Source of the DNA: Hyphomonadaceae bacterium UBA7672
GTDB taxonomy: Bacteria; Pseudomonadota; Alphaproteobacteria; Caulobacterales; Hyphomonadaceae
DNA: 64,000 bases
Reading direction: 5' to 3'
NCBI GenBank assembly: GCA_002483135.1
Contig: DLHI01000015.1
Location: 62,001 to 126,000 of the forward strand
Shown here: positions 40,636-49,915 of the stretch, piece after piece
Layout: every line of letters begins with the position of its first letter
Numbering within the stretch: the stretch's first letter is position 1
Notes under the pieces: generated by a model
Database searches by the model: none
What the model was told of the DNA's origin: nothing
Seen by the model: the letters and a program-made list of their open reading frames with translations, nothing else
Program-made: the position numbers and the translations under genes

Positions 40636-43600
40636 CTAGAAGCCCCAGCTCGCGCCGACCTTCACGGTCCAGAACGAGACGCCATCCACCGGATCGTCGA
40701 TGTTCGGCGAAGCGAGGCGGCGGTAGATGAAGCGGTTGGTCGCGACGTCACGATCGACCTCAACCACGCCCACGCGCTGCGGGAACGGGGTTTCATAGAT
40801 CACGCCCCACTCGTCGTTCAGCAGGTTGCCGAGGTTCTCGATGACCAGGAACGCCGAGCCTTTGCCGAAGCCGGTGGGGAACTCCTGCTCGATCTTGAGA
40901 TCGAACTTGTTGTTCCAGCCGCCTTCGAAGGCGTTGCGCTCGGTTTGAGCGCCGCGGGCGAGGCCAACCGAGTCTGCCCAGTTGAAGAAGTCAGCCGTGT
41001 TGAAGTTTGTCGCCGCGCCGCCGCAGAGCGTGTTGTCCGCAGCGTTCGCGTTCGAGCAGAACACGACGTTCGGATCCGTCGGGCCGGTAGGCACGTAGAG
41101 CAGGTGGAGGCCCTCGTTGTTGTCGCCCCAGGTATCGACTGAGCCGCCGGAGGCGAACACGTAGGAATACGGACGCGACTGGTAGTGTTCGCCAAACAGC
41201 GAGATGCGGGTCTTGAAGTCGTCGAACCACTCGTTCTCCCACGTGATGTTCGTGGTGAAGCGGTTCGGGATCAGGAAGTTCGTCTTCGCCTGTTGCGGGT
41301 TGTTGATGTCGCTCACCGCGATGGAGCCGAAGTTCGAGCCGGCGACCGACGACGTCATCGAGCGCGTGTCTTTCGCGTTGATGTGCGCGTAGGCGACCGA
41401 CCAGTCGATACCCCAGTCGTCGATGCTGTTGGAGAGCGCGATCGAGTAGACGTTCGTCTCGCCGCCTTCGCCGGCGTTCGTGAGCAGCAGGTCGTCAGCC
41501 GTGCGCGTGGCGCAGGCGGCCGTCGGCGCCGTCGCCGGGTTGAGGCAATCCGGATCCGAGCGGTCGGCGCGCTTGTAGAGCGGCGAGCCGTCTGGAGCCG
41601 TGCCGACACGAACGAGGCCGGTGTTGACGATGGTCGAGGCGTTGTTGGTGACGCCGCGGATGTAGTCCAAGTCGAAGCGATAACCGTCGCCGAGGAATGG
41701 CAGGCCGATCATCGCGGCGTCGAGCTCATAGGTGGCGCCCAGCGAGAACTTCCACTCCGACGCCGGCTCGAAGTCAGGGTCGATCGCGGCGACTGCCGAG
41801 TTCGGGGCCTGCATGCCAACGTTGTCGATCATCGCCTGCGGAACGCCCCACAGCGCGTTGTTCGGGTTGACGGCCTGACCGCCCGGACGCTCGGACTGAC
41901 CGTTCGGGTTGGTCAGGATGTTATAGCCGGCCGCCATGCCCGGCAGGGTATTGGGGCCGTACTGCAGTTGCACGGCGGTGATACCGTTGTTCGAGTACGA
42001 GTTAGACACCCAGACGTTCGGATTGCCGCCAGCGAAGAGGCCAGCGCCGCCACGGAGCGACAGGCGATCCATCACATCCCAGTTGAAGCCAAAGCGCGGC
42101 TGCAGGATGCCCTTGCCGTCAAGGTTCTCGGTGTTGTCGAAACCGTTGCGGGCCTCGAAGAACGAGTTGGCGCGCGGGCTGTCCGAGTTGGTGTACCAGT
42201 CATAGCGCAGGCCGAGGGTCACGTCGGCGCTGTCGCCAACCGGGAACTCGTCCTGAATGTAGACGGTGTTGATGTCGTACTCGAACGCGGCCGCCGTATC
42301 TTCCGGATTGTTCGTGCCAGCCGCGTTTCCGTAGAAGATCTGCGTCGGCAGGCCCGCCTGGAAGTCAGCGATCGAGTTGAACATGAACCGGCCTTCAACG
42401 TTCTGCGTGAAGGCGTTGAAGATGTCGTAGGTCTGACGTTCGGCGCCGAAGCCGAGCGTGTGTTCGCCAAGCTGATAGTTGCCGCTCGCCTTGACCGTGA
42501 GCACCGTATAATCGAGGTCGTTGAAGTGACGGCTGTCGTCGCAGCCCAGGTACGCGGTGCGGCTCGGATCGACGATGATCTGAACTTCGCCGATGACCGC
42601 TCCGTCGCGGCAAAGGGCCGTGGCGTTCACATCGTTGTACGAAATGCGCAGAGCCGTCGAAAACTCGTCCGTCCAGTCAGAGAATATCTGGGCCGAGTAG
42701 GCCTTCAGTTCGGCGCCGCGGTCGTACAGGTGGTTGCCGTATTCGAAGCGCGTCGAACCCGTGTCCGATTCCGTGAGGTTCAGGCCCTTGTTGTAGTTGT
42801 AGGTCAGGGCAGCGCGGTGACGGTCGTTGATGTTCCAGTCGATGCGCGCCAGGTATTTTTCGTCGACGGCTGGATCGGACGAGACGTTGCCGCCAAGGTC
42901 GCTGATTCCATAGACGTTGTTCGCGATGTCGATGATCTGCTGGTATTCAGCCTGGGTGAAGCCCGAGACTTCGGTCGTCACGCCCGACCCGACCGGGCCG
43001 CGGCCGAACAGGTTGACGCCCTCGAAACGCTCGTAAGCGCCGAAGAAGAACAGGGTGTCTTCGATGATCGGACCACCGAAGGTGACGCCGTAGCGCTTCT
43101 CTTCGAATTCGGGGACGAACACCGAGCGGCCTTCGATCGTGTCGCCACGCATGTCGTTGTTGGTGAAGTCGAAGAACACCGATCCGGTGAAATCGTTGGT
43201 GCCCGACTTCGACACCATGTTGATCGTGCAGCCCGTGAAGCCGCCGTATTGCGGGTCGAACGGCGCGAGTTCAACCGAGACCTGGTTGATGGCGTCGAAC
43301 GGGAACGGCAGGCGCTCCGTCGGGTAGCCGTTGTTGTTGAGACCGAAGCCGTCGTTGAGGCCGATGCCGTCGACGGTCACCGAGTTGAAGCGCGGCGAGG
43401 CGCCGGCGCACTGCACGCCGTCCGTGCCGACCGGGCCGCCAGCGGTCTGGTCGAGGTAGATGCGCGGGTCGTTGCGGATGATGTCCTTGATGTCGCGGTT
43501 GATCGCGGGTTTCTCGGCGAGGTCTTCAGCCGAGAACACCGAGGCGGGGCCGATGGCGATCGGCGCAGCGCCGGCCTGAGACGCCGTAATCACGACAACG

Positions 43601-43959
43601 TCGCGCAGATCCGAGCCGCTGAAGGCCAGATTGACGTCGGTCGTCGAGCCGAGGGAGAGGAAAACGTCGGTGACCTGAGTCGGCTGCTGGCCTTCCTTCG
43701 AAACGGTGATGTTGTACGGACCGCCGGGGTTGAGGCCGCGCACGTCGAACGAACCTTCCGGCGTCGACAGAACGGAGCGGGTCAGCCCCGTGCGGGTGTC
43801 CTCGATCGTGATCGTGGCATCGCCCACCGGCGCGCCGTTTGCGTCCGAAACCGTGCCTCGGGCGCCCGAGGTTGTAACCTGCGCGACAGCGCTCGGCGTC
43901 AGGGCCGCGGAAAGCGCAACAAACGCAACACCGCCGGCCAGTCTCTTGAAGTTGATCAT
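40636..43959 (-). CDS. Oar-like TonB-dependent receptor with carboxypeptidase-regulatory-like domain
   Basis: 1107 aa from ATG 43959 (MINFKRLAGG, Shine-Dalgarno GAGGGG). A signal peptide ends near AVAQ. Residues about 30-110 form a carboxypeptidase-regulatory-like domain (GTVSDANGAPVGDATITIEDTRTG), then a plug with INRDIKDIIRNDPRIYLD and GIGLNDGFG, and a very long barrel ending WGF. This Oar-type receptor is abundant in Caulobacterales, xanthomonads and myxobacteria and probably takes up large or complex ligands; the ligand is unknown. No partner lies next to it. Confidence 0.9.
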   Translation of the reverse strand: MINFKRLAGGVAFVALSAALTPSAVAQVTTSGARGTVSDANGAPVGDATITIEDTRTGLTRSVLSTPEGSFDVRGLNPGGPYNITVSKEGQQPTQVTDVFLSLGSTTDVNLAFSGSDLRDVVVITASQAGAAPIAIGPASVFSAEDLAEKPAINRDIKDIIRNDPRIYLDQTAGGPVGTDGVQCAGASPRFNSVTVDGIGLNDGFGLNNNGYPTERLPFPFDAINQVSVELAPFDPQYGGFTGCTINMVSKSGTNDFTGSVFFDFTNNDMRGDTIEGRSVFVPEFEEKRYGVTFGGPIIEDTLFFFGAYERFEGVNLFGRGPVGSGVTTEVSGFTQAEYQQIIDIANNVYGISDLGGNVSSDPAVDEKYLARIDWNINDRHRAALTYNYNKGLNLTESDTGSTRFEYGNHLYDRGAELKAYSAQIFSDWTDEFSTALRISYNDVNATALCRDGAVIGEVQIIVDPSRTAYLGCDDSRHFNDLDYTVLTVKASGNYQLGEHTLGFGAERQTYDIFNAFTQNVEGRFMFNSIADFQAGLPTQIFYGNAAGTNNPEDTAAAFEYDINTVYIQDEFPVGDSADVTLGLRYDWYTNSDSPRANSFFEARNGFDNTENLDGKGILQPRFGFNWDVMDRLSLRGGAGLFAGGNPNVWVSNSYSNNGITAVQLQYGPNTLPGMAAGYNILTNPNGQSERPGGQAVNPNNALWGVPQAMIDNVGMQAPNSAVAAIDPDFEPASEWKFSLGATYELDAAMIGLPFLGDGYRFDLDYIRGVTNNASTIVNTGLVRVGTAPDGSPLYKRADRSDPDCLNPATAPTAACATRTADDLLLTNAGEGGETNVYSIALSNSIDDWGIDWSVAYAHINAKDTRSMTSSVAGSNFGSIAVSDINNPQQAKTNFLIPNRFTTNITWENEWFDDFKTRISLFGEHYQSRPYSYVFASGGSVDTWGDNNEGLHLLYVPTGPTDPNVVFCSNANAADNTLCGGAATNFNTADFFNWADSVGLARGAQTERNAFEGGWNNKFDLKIEQEFPTGFGKGSAFLVIENLGNLLNDEWGVIYETPFPQRVGVVEVDRDVATNRFIYRRLASPNIDDPVDGVSFWTVKVGASWGF

Positions 43960-44498
43960 TGTCACCCCTCGACCACCAGGAAGCGGCGACTCTTCCGCTT
44001 CCAATTTCTAGCGCGCCGATAGCCTGTCGGCCGCGGTCGCTCAATGTCCGGCGTATGAATGTTTATTGACGCGCTCGCCACCCACATTGTGCGACGTTTT
44101 GCGCACGTTTCGTGCGCGACTTGGTCGAGGCGCGACACCATCGAAGCGGCCCTGCACAGGCTGTGGATGAAAGCGTTTCGTCATGCGGCCTTGATAGTTA
44201 GGAAATTTTCCGCACTGCGGCATTGCCCCGCGAAGGTGCGCAATTCCGTGCACGGAAGCTCGGCGAACTATGGTGCGGGTTGGCAACACCCCGCGGAGGC
44301 CTGTGATGCGCCTCACTTTCAGGCTCGCGAGCCCGGAATGCGTCCACTTTTACGCGCCCGTTGTGGCCTCGGCGCCACGGGCTGCCGCAGGGAACGGCGA
44401 CGGCGTCCGGCAAACGCGTGCGCCTCCCAAGGAATCGGCTTCTGCCCTTTGCCGGGCGCCTGTAGGGTCCCGGACTGCCTTGCGGGAAACACGCCTCG
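43960..44498. other. 540-nt intergenic region upstream of the Oar-like receptor
   Basis: No convincing gene. Open frames here are short, without codon bias or domains. A perfect dyad GCGCACG-TTT-CGTGCGC lies at 44101-44117, about 140 nt upstream of the receptor start. The rest is unremarkable and includes the promoter of the GT39 gene. Confidence 0.6.
44101..44117. promoter_or_regulatory. Perfect 7-3-7 dyad upstream of the Oar-like receptor
   Basis: GCGCACG-TTT-CGTGCGC. It lies in the long gap before the divergent receptor and glycosyltransferase genes and could be an operator. The regulator is not identified; sugar-responsive LacI-type sites are one possibility since they often have CG-centred arms. 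Confidence 0.4.
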
Positions 44499-46055
44499 AT
44501 GAATGCCCTGAAGAATTTCTGGCGAGCCAATCCGGTTGGCTGCGCACTGATAGTGATAGGGGCGCTTGTCGCGGTGCGCATCGCGATGGTGGTCGCCACG
44601 CCGCTCGAGATCGGGCCAGACGAGGCGCAGTACTGGCGTTGGTCGCGCACGCTGGATTTCGGCTACTACTCCAAACCGCCGATGATCGCGTGGGCCATCG
44701 CCGTCTCCACCAGCATATTCGGCGACAGCGAATGGGCGATCCGCCTTCTGTCGCCGGTCTTGCACGGCCTCGCCGCCTTCTTCCTGTTCCTTCTCGGCCG
44801 CAAGGCATTCGACAGTCGCATCGGAGCCTGGGCGGCGGCGATCTATCTTCTGATGCCCGGCATCTTCCTGTCCTCCGCCATCATGTCGACGGATGCCGTG
44901 CTGCTGCCCGCCTCCGCCGCGGCTCTCTACTTTCTCTGGTGCTTTCGCGACTCGCCCACCTACCGGAATGCGATCCTCGCCGGCGCCTGCATCGGCCTCG
45001 CCATGCTCGGCAAGTACGCCGCACTCTATCTCTACGGCGGAGCAGCCCTCGCAGCCCTGGTCGATCGCGACATGCGCAAAGCCCTGCTCTCGCCCGCTGG
45101 CGGGGCGTTGGTGATTGCATCGCTCGCGGTCCTCGGCCCCAACCTCTGGTGGAACGTCGCCAACGACTTCGCCACCGTTGGCCACACGGCCGACAACGCC
45201 AACCTCGCCGCCGCCAACCCGAACCCGCTTAACGCGCTCGACTTCCTGGCTGACCAGAGCGCAGTCTTCGGCCCCGTGCTCCTGCTCCTCCTGCTCGCAG
45301 GCTTTGCGTTCGTTGTCGGCCGGAAGGACAAGTGGACGTCAACGCGGGAGTTGTGGCTGGTCTGCTTCGTGGCCCCGCCGCTCCTTGTCATCATGGGTCA
45401 GGAGATCATCTCCCGCGCGCACGCAAACTGGGCCGCCAGCGCTTATCCCGGCGCGTGCGTGCTGGTTGCCTGCTGGATCGACCGGGTGTTTGGCCGCCCC
45501 TCGGGACGGCTGAAGGTCGGCCCCTTCATCAAGGGAGGCATCGCCCTCAACCTGTTCATTGGCATTCTTTTCAGCGTGATGTGGGTGCTGCCCTCGCTGG
45601 CCGATGCGACCGGCGCCTCCAACGCGATGAAGGGCGTGCGGGGTTGGAAACAGACCGTGGCGGAAGTCTCCGCCCGCGCCAACGGCATAAACGCCAGCGC
45701 CATCATGACCGATGACCGCGAACTCTGGCACGCAATCGACTACTATGGACGCGACATGGAGATGCTGCCCGTCAGGCAATGGCAGCGCGGCGCCACGCCC
45801 CACAGCCACGCCGAAGAAGCCGGCCCGCTGCAGGCGGGCGATGACACGCGCCTCATGATCGTCAGCAGCAATGAAGGCCTGCGCCCCATCATCCGTCAGG
45901 ATTTCACGAGCATCGAGGAACTCGGCTATCTCACAATCCCGCTCGGCCCCACGCGAGTTCGCAAGCTCAAACTCTATGTCGCTTCAGGCTATAAACCTGC
46001 CGAGCGCACCGCCGAGTTCGAAGCCAGATTTGCGGTCACGCCAAGCGAACCTTGA
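44499..46055 (+). CDS. GT39-type (ArnT/PMT-like) membrane glycosyltransferase
   Basis: 518 aa with about eleven hydrophobic segments. The first periplasmic loop carries the family motif GPDEAQYWRWSRTLDFGYYSKPP with the catalytic Asp-Glu, and the hydrophilic C-terminal third (after WKQTVAEV) is typical. GT39 enzymes transfer a sugar from a polyprenyl-phosphate donor to lipid A, glycan or protein at the periplasmic face. The acceptor here is unknown. It is convergent with the RND adaptor (6 nt between stops). Confidence 0.88.
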   Translation: MNALKNFWRANPVGCALIVIGALVAVRIAMVVATPLEIGPDEAQYWRWSRTLDFGYYSKPPMIAWAIAVSTSIFGDSEWAIRLLSPVLHGLAAFFLFLLGRKAFDSRIGAWAAAIYLLMPGIFLSSAIMSTDAVLLPASAAALYFLWCFRDSPTYRNAILAGACIGLAMLGKYAALYLYGGAALAALVDRDMRKALLSPAGGALVIASLAVLGPNLWWNVANDFATVGHTADNANLAAANPNPLNALDFLADQSAVFGPVLLLLLLAGFAFVVGRKDKWTSTRELWLVCFVAPPLLVIMGQEIISRAHANWAASAYPGACVLVACWIDRVFGRPSGRLKVGPFIKGGIALNLFIGILFSVMWVLPSLADATGASNAMKGVRGWKQTVAEVSARANGINASAIMTDDRELWHAIDYYGRDMEMLPVRQWQRGATPHSHAEEAGPLQAGDDTRLMIVSSNEGLRPIIRQDFTSIEELGYLTIPLGPTRVRKLKLYVASGYKPAERTAEFEARFAVTPSEP

Positions 46056-46061
46056 TCCCGC

Positions 46062-47174
46062 TCAGCCGCCGCCGGCGGGCGCCTCTTCCTCACGGATGAC
46101 CGGCGTCACGCGCATGCCCGGGCGCACGCTTTCCTGCCCCTCGGCCACGAGCTGCGCCTCGTCCGGCAGTCCGGTGACCCAGGCGCCGTCCTCGCTCTCG
46201 TCCACGATATCGGCAGGCGCAAAGCTCACCACACCGCCGGCATCGAGGTAGCGGATGCCAATGCGTCCCTGCTCGTCTGTCGTCATGAGAGCTGGGTTGA
46301 CCCTGTGCGCCTTGCCGGGACCGATATCGATCTTGATCTCCGCCGTACGGCCAACGGGAATCCGGTTGCCGGGATTCGGAACTGCGACCTTGATCAGGAA
46401 ATTGCGCGTGCGCGGATCGGCCACGCGCGAGACATAGGTCACCGTCCCGGAGATTTCCGATCCATCTGGAAGACGAACCTTGGCGGGCGCACTGGGCACG
46501 ATCTGTGCTGCCTGCCGCTCATTGGCGCCGGCGATGAAATTTATCGGGTCGAGCCGCACAACCGTTCCGCACGGCGTACCAAGGCTCACGAACTGGCCGC
46601 TGGTCGCCACCCGCTTCTCCAGCACACCCTTGAATGGAGCCACAGCCTGCATCCGGTTGAACTCGGTGCGGGCAACCTCCAGCGCAGCCTGCGCCTCGTC
46701 CAGCTCGGCCCGCGCCGTCTTCACCCAGGCTTCGGATACCCAGCCATTGGCAAAACGCTGCTGCGCGCTGCTGAAAGCCTCGCGCTTGCGGGCGGCCGCA
46801 GCCTCCGCCTGACGCACTTTGGCGCTCGCCCCATCCACATCGAGCCCGCAGAGCAACTCGCCTGCGTCGACTATGTCGCCCTCTTTGCCTGGCGTGGTGG
46901 TGACCTTGCCGGCCGCGCCGAAGGCGACCTCACCCACTTCGGCCTCGCTGCGCCCGCCAAGCGACAGGTACAGCGTCCGGCTAACAGCGCTGGAACGCAC
47001 GAACACCACGGTTCCATTGTACTGCTGGGGGCTATCCGGCAACGCCTTGTCCAGCGTCGGCACGCGATCGGCCGTGACGCTCGGTGTCGAATCCCCCGGC
47101 ATCAGTGAGCGGATGCCCACCACGGCCGCGATCAGGGCGATGGCCCCGAGCATTATGCTGAGCAGGCGTGGCAA
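46062..47174 (-). CDS. RND/HlyD-type periplasmic adaptor, no adjacent pump
   Basis: 370 aa from a TTG at 47174 (GGAGG about 12 nt upstream); the ATG seven codons later lacks a Shine-Dalgarno. N-terminal anchor, barrel-sandwich (TTPGKEGDIVDAGELLCGLDVDGA), alpha-hairpin (AKVRQAEAAAARKREAFSSAQQRF...), and AFKGVLEKRVATSGQFVSLGTPCGTVVRLD, as in efflux adaptors. No inner-membrane pump or outer-membrane channel gene is next to it, so it is an orphan or serves a distant pump. Confidence 0.88.
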   Translation of the reverse strand: MPRLLSIMLGAIALIAAVVGIRSLMPGDSTPSVTADRVPTLDKALPDSPQQYNGTVVFVRSSAVSRTLYLSLGGRSEAEVGEVAFGAAGKVTTTPGKEGDIVDAGELLCGLDVDGASAKVRQAEAAAARKREAFSSAQQRFANGWVSEAWVKTARAELDEAQAALEVARTEFNRMQAVAPFKGVLEKRVATSGQFVSLGTPCGTVVRLDPINFIAGANERQAAQIVPSAPAKVRLPDGSEISGTVTYVSRVADPRTRNFLIKVAVPNPGNRIPVGRTAEIKIDIGPGKAHRVNPALMTTDEQGRIGIRYLDAGGVVSFAPADIVDESEDGAWVTGLPDEAQLVAEGQESVRPGMRVTPVIREEEAPAGGG

Positions 47175-47455
47175 GTTTTCTCAGGCCTCCGTCAGTTCCT
47201 GGCTCCGCCAAGGAGCACAGAACCGGCATAGTCGGGTCATTCCCCTAGATACAGTATCAAATTGCCGGCACAGCAGAGAATGCGGCGCTGGCGAGAATAT
47301 GGCGGGCCGGACTCGCCCAGCCAAACCGCCCTGCTTTTGCTGCTAAACATTGGCATTAGTTGCCTTTGACAGGCCGACACCCTAGGTCCAGCCTGCTAAA
47401 GATGGCCCCGGACGGGGGGCCTGTCCGCCAGCTCCCGGGACACCCTGCAGACATC

Positions 47456-48268
47456 ATGACTCAAGCCGCCGACAAGCCTGCCGAAACGGCGAAATCGCCC
47501 AATGCGCCGACGGAAGAAACCGTCCTGTCGGTGAAGCACTATACCGACCGCATGTTCGCCTTCCGCATCACCCGGCCGGGCGCCTTCCGGTTCCGCTCGG
47601 GCGAGTTCGTGATGATCGGCCTGCCAGGCCCCACGGGAAAGCCGCTGCTGCGCGCCTATTCCATCGCCAGCCCCAGCTGGGACGAGGAGCTGGAGTTCTT
47701 CTCCATCAAGGTTCCCGACGGCCCCCTCACCTCGAAGCTCCAGTTGATCCAGCCGGGCGACAAGGTTCTGCTCGGGCGCAAGTCGACCGGCACGCTGGTC
47801 CACGACGCCCTCACGCCAGGCAAGCGGCTATATCTCTTCTCGACGGGCACAGGCATCGCGCCTTTCGCCTCGATCATTCGCGATCCCGACACGTATGAAC
47901 GCTTCGAGCAGGTGATCCTCACCCACACCTGCCGCGAAGTCGGCGAGCTGAAATACGGACAGGATCTCGTCGCATCGCTGAAGGATGATCCGCTGGTCGG
48001 CGAGCAAGCCCACCGTCTGGTCCACTACACCACCGTCACGCGCGAGCCCTGGCACAACCAGAAGCGCATCACGACTTGCATGGAAGACGGCCAGCTCTAT
48101 CGCGACCTCGGCGTCCCCCCGCTCGACCCTGCCGTCGACCGCGTGATGGTCTGCGGCTCGATGGACATGATCAACGACATCAAGGCCCTCACCGAAAAGG
48201 CCGGCCTCAAGGAGGGTTCCAATGCGAGCCCCGCCGAGTTCGTCATCGAGAAGGCTTTCGTAGGTTAG
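47456..48268 (+). CDS. fpr: Ferredoxin--NADP reductase
   Basis: 270 aa from ATG 47456 (MTQAADKPAE). FAD-binding RAYSIASPSWDEELEFFSIKVPDGPLTSKLQ, and the NADP site GTGIAPFASIIR and VMVCGSMDMI are clear; it ends VIEKAFVG with the usual C-terminal aromatic near the end. It passes electrons between NADPH and ferredoxin/flavodoxin for biosynthesis and redox stress. The TAG stop overlaps the TAA of the convergent monooxygenase (TTAG, 48265-48268). Confidence 0.93.
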   Translation: MTQAADKPAETAKSPNAPTEETVLSVKHYTDRMFAFRITRPGAFRFRSGEFVMIGLPGPTGKPLLRAYSIASPSWDEELEFFSIKVPDGPLTSKLQLIQPGDKVLLGRKSTGTLVHDALTPGKRLYLFSTGTGIAPFASIIRDPDTYERFEQVILTHTCREVGELKYGQDLVASLKDDPLVGEQAHRLVHYTTVTREPWHNQKRITTCMEDGQLYRDLGVPPLDPAVDRVMVCGSMDMINDIKALTEKAGLKEGSNASPAEFVIEKAFVG

Positions 48269-49776
48269 GCCTCCACCTTCGCCTTGCCGTAGATGAACTC
48301 CTCGCCGTCGAGGTCGATATTCGGCAACTCGTCCTTCTCGTGCCAGTAGTCCTGCGTGTGCTGCCACTCACGTAGCGCACCGCGCCGGGGCAGCAGGTGT
48401 ATGCCGCGCATGATGTAGCCCGGGTTGAAGTCCTCGGGATCGATCCAGCTCAGGAGCTCCATGTCCTTGAGCTTTTCTGGGATCGCCACCTCGACCCGCT
48501 TCGTCCCGATCTTCTTCATGTGCTTCAGCAGGCGGCAGACGAAGTCAGCCACAATATCAACGCGCAGCGTCCAGCTCGCGCGGAAATAGCCGAACACCCA
48601 CACCAGGTTGGGCAGGCCGGTGAACATCATGCCGCGATAGGTGATCGTGTCTTTCATCTCCACGACCTTGCCGTCGACTGTGAAGCCGATGTCGCCCTGC
48701 GGGCTGAGATCGAAGCCCGTCGCCGTCACGATGATGTCGGCCTCGAGTTCCTGACCCGATTTCAGCAGGATGCCCTTCTCCGTGAAGCGCTCGATCTCGT
48801 CGGTGACCACAGATGCCTTGCCCGAGGCAATGCCCTGGAACAGGTCGCCATCGGGAATAAAGGCGATGCGCTGGCGCCACGGCCGGTATTTCGGCGTGAA
48901 ATGCTTCTCGATGTCGTAGTTCTCGCCAAGAAACATCTTCACGCCGGCCAACAGCTCCGCTTTCACCGCCTCTGGTTCTTCCTTCGAGCGGCGCGTGAAA
49001 TCGTCCTGCGTCTTCAGGATCTGCCGGCGCGTAATCTCGTGAACCCATTCCTCGTCCACATCGAGCGCGCGCAACTGTTCGGCGATCTCGATCGCATTGC
49101 GCCCGGGGATGAAATAGGTCGGCGACCGTTGCAGCATGGTGACGTGAGAGGTTTCGTTCGCCACCGCCGGGATCAGCGTCGCCGCCGTGGCGCCCGAGCC
49201 GATGACGATCATCCGCTTGCCCTTGTAGTCAAGATCGTCCGGCCAGGTCTGCGGATGCACGATCCGTCCCTTGAAGTCGGACATCCCCGGCCAGTTCGGC
49301 GTGTAGCCCTGCCCGTGCCGGTAATAGCCCTGGCACATCCAGAGGAAGCCCGTGGTGAACACCTTCGTCGCGCCGTCCGATTTGCGCGTCGCGGTAATCG
49401 TCCAGAGATTGTCCGCGCTCGACCACGCGGCGTTCGTGATGGTGTGGCCATAGCGGATGTGCGGGTTGAGACCGTTCTCCTCGATCACCTCGTCCATGTA
49501 CCGCAGGATTTCTGCCGCAGACGCGATGGGCGGCCCGACCCAGGGCTTGAAGCGATAGCCGAACGTGTGAAGGTCGCTGTCCGAGCGGATGCCCGGATAT
49601 TTGTGCGTGATCCAGGTGCCGCCGAAACTGTCCTGCGCCTCCAGCGCAACGAACGTCGTGCCCGGCGTCTGATGCTTCAGGTGATAAGCCGCGCCGACCC
49701 CGGATATGCCTGCCCCCACGATCAGCACGTCGAAATGCTCGGCGGCTCCCGCAGATTTCTTCGTGGCAGCGCTCAT
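48265..49776 (-). CDS. Flavin monooxygenase, Baeyer-Villiger type
   Basis: 503 aa from ATG 49776 (GGGA upstream). The FAD fingerprint VGAGISGVG is near residue 21, the BVMO/FMO signature FKGRIVHPQTWP fits FxGxxxHxxxW[P/D], and the NADPH fingerprint is VIGSGATAATL. Such enzymes insert oxygen beside a carbonyl or into N or S. The substrate is unknown. A flavin reductase is not needed because NADPH is bound directly. It is convergent with fpr, sharing a 4-nt stop overlap. Confidence 0.9.
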   Translation of the reverse strand: MSAATKKSAGAAEHFDVLIVGAGISGVGAAYHLKHQTPGTTFVALEAQDSFGGTWITHKYPGIRSDSDLHTFGYRFKPWVGPPIASAAEILRYMDEVIEENGLNPHIRYGHTITNAAWSSADNLWTITATRKSDGATKVFTTGFLWMCQGYYRHGQGYTPNWPGMSDFKGRIVHPQTWPDDLDYKGKRMIVIGSGATAATLIPAVANETSHVTMLQRSPTYFIPGRNAIEIAEQLRALDVDEEWVHEITRRQILKTQDDFTRRSKEEPEAVKAELLAGVKMFLGENYDIEKHFTPKYRPWRQRIAFIPDGDLFQGIASGKASVVTDEIERFTEKGILLKSGQELEADIIVTATGFDLSPQGDIGFTVDGKVVEMKDTITYRGMMFTGLPNLVWVFGYFRASWTLRVDIVADFVCRLLKHMKKIGTKRVEVAIPEKLKDMELLSWIDPEDFNPGYIMRGIHLLPRRGALREWQHTQDYWHEKDELPNIDLDGEEFIYGKAKVEA

Positions 49777-49915
49777 ATGGACGTTTCCCATTACAACTAG
49801 TGCGTTATTTGACAGCATAATGCCGGTAAGGAAAAGCAGTGCTGGTCATTTGTCGCCAGCACACCGGCACAGCCCTGATCTTGGACAAGTCATTCTGGAA
49901 ATGCCCGGAGCCGTT

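Noticed and set aside
41185..44022. Long open frame (about 945 codons) on the + strand opposite the Oar-like receptor
   Set aside because: Antisense shadow of a high-GC gene; its protein is Arg/Val-rich without domain or signal, while the minus-strand frame is a clear receptor.
48397..49800. Plus-strand frame opposite the monooxygenase
   Set aside because: Shadow with Arg/His-rich composition; the opposite strand has the full FAD/NADPH signature.
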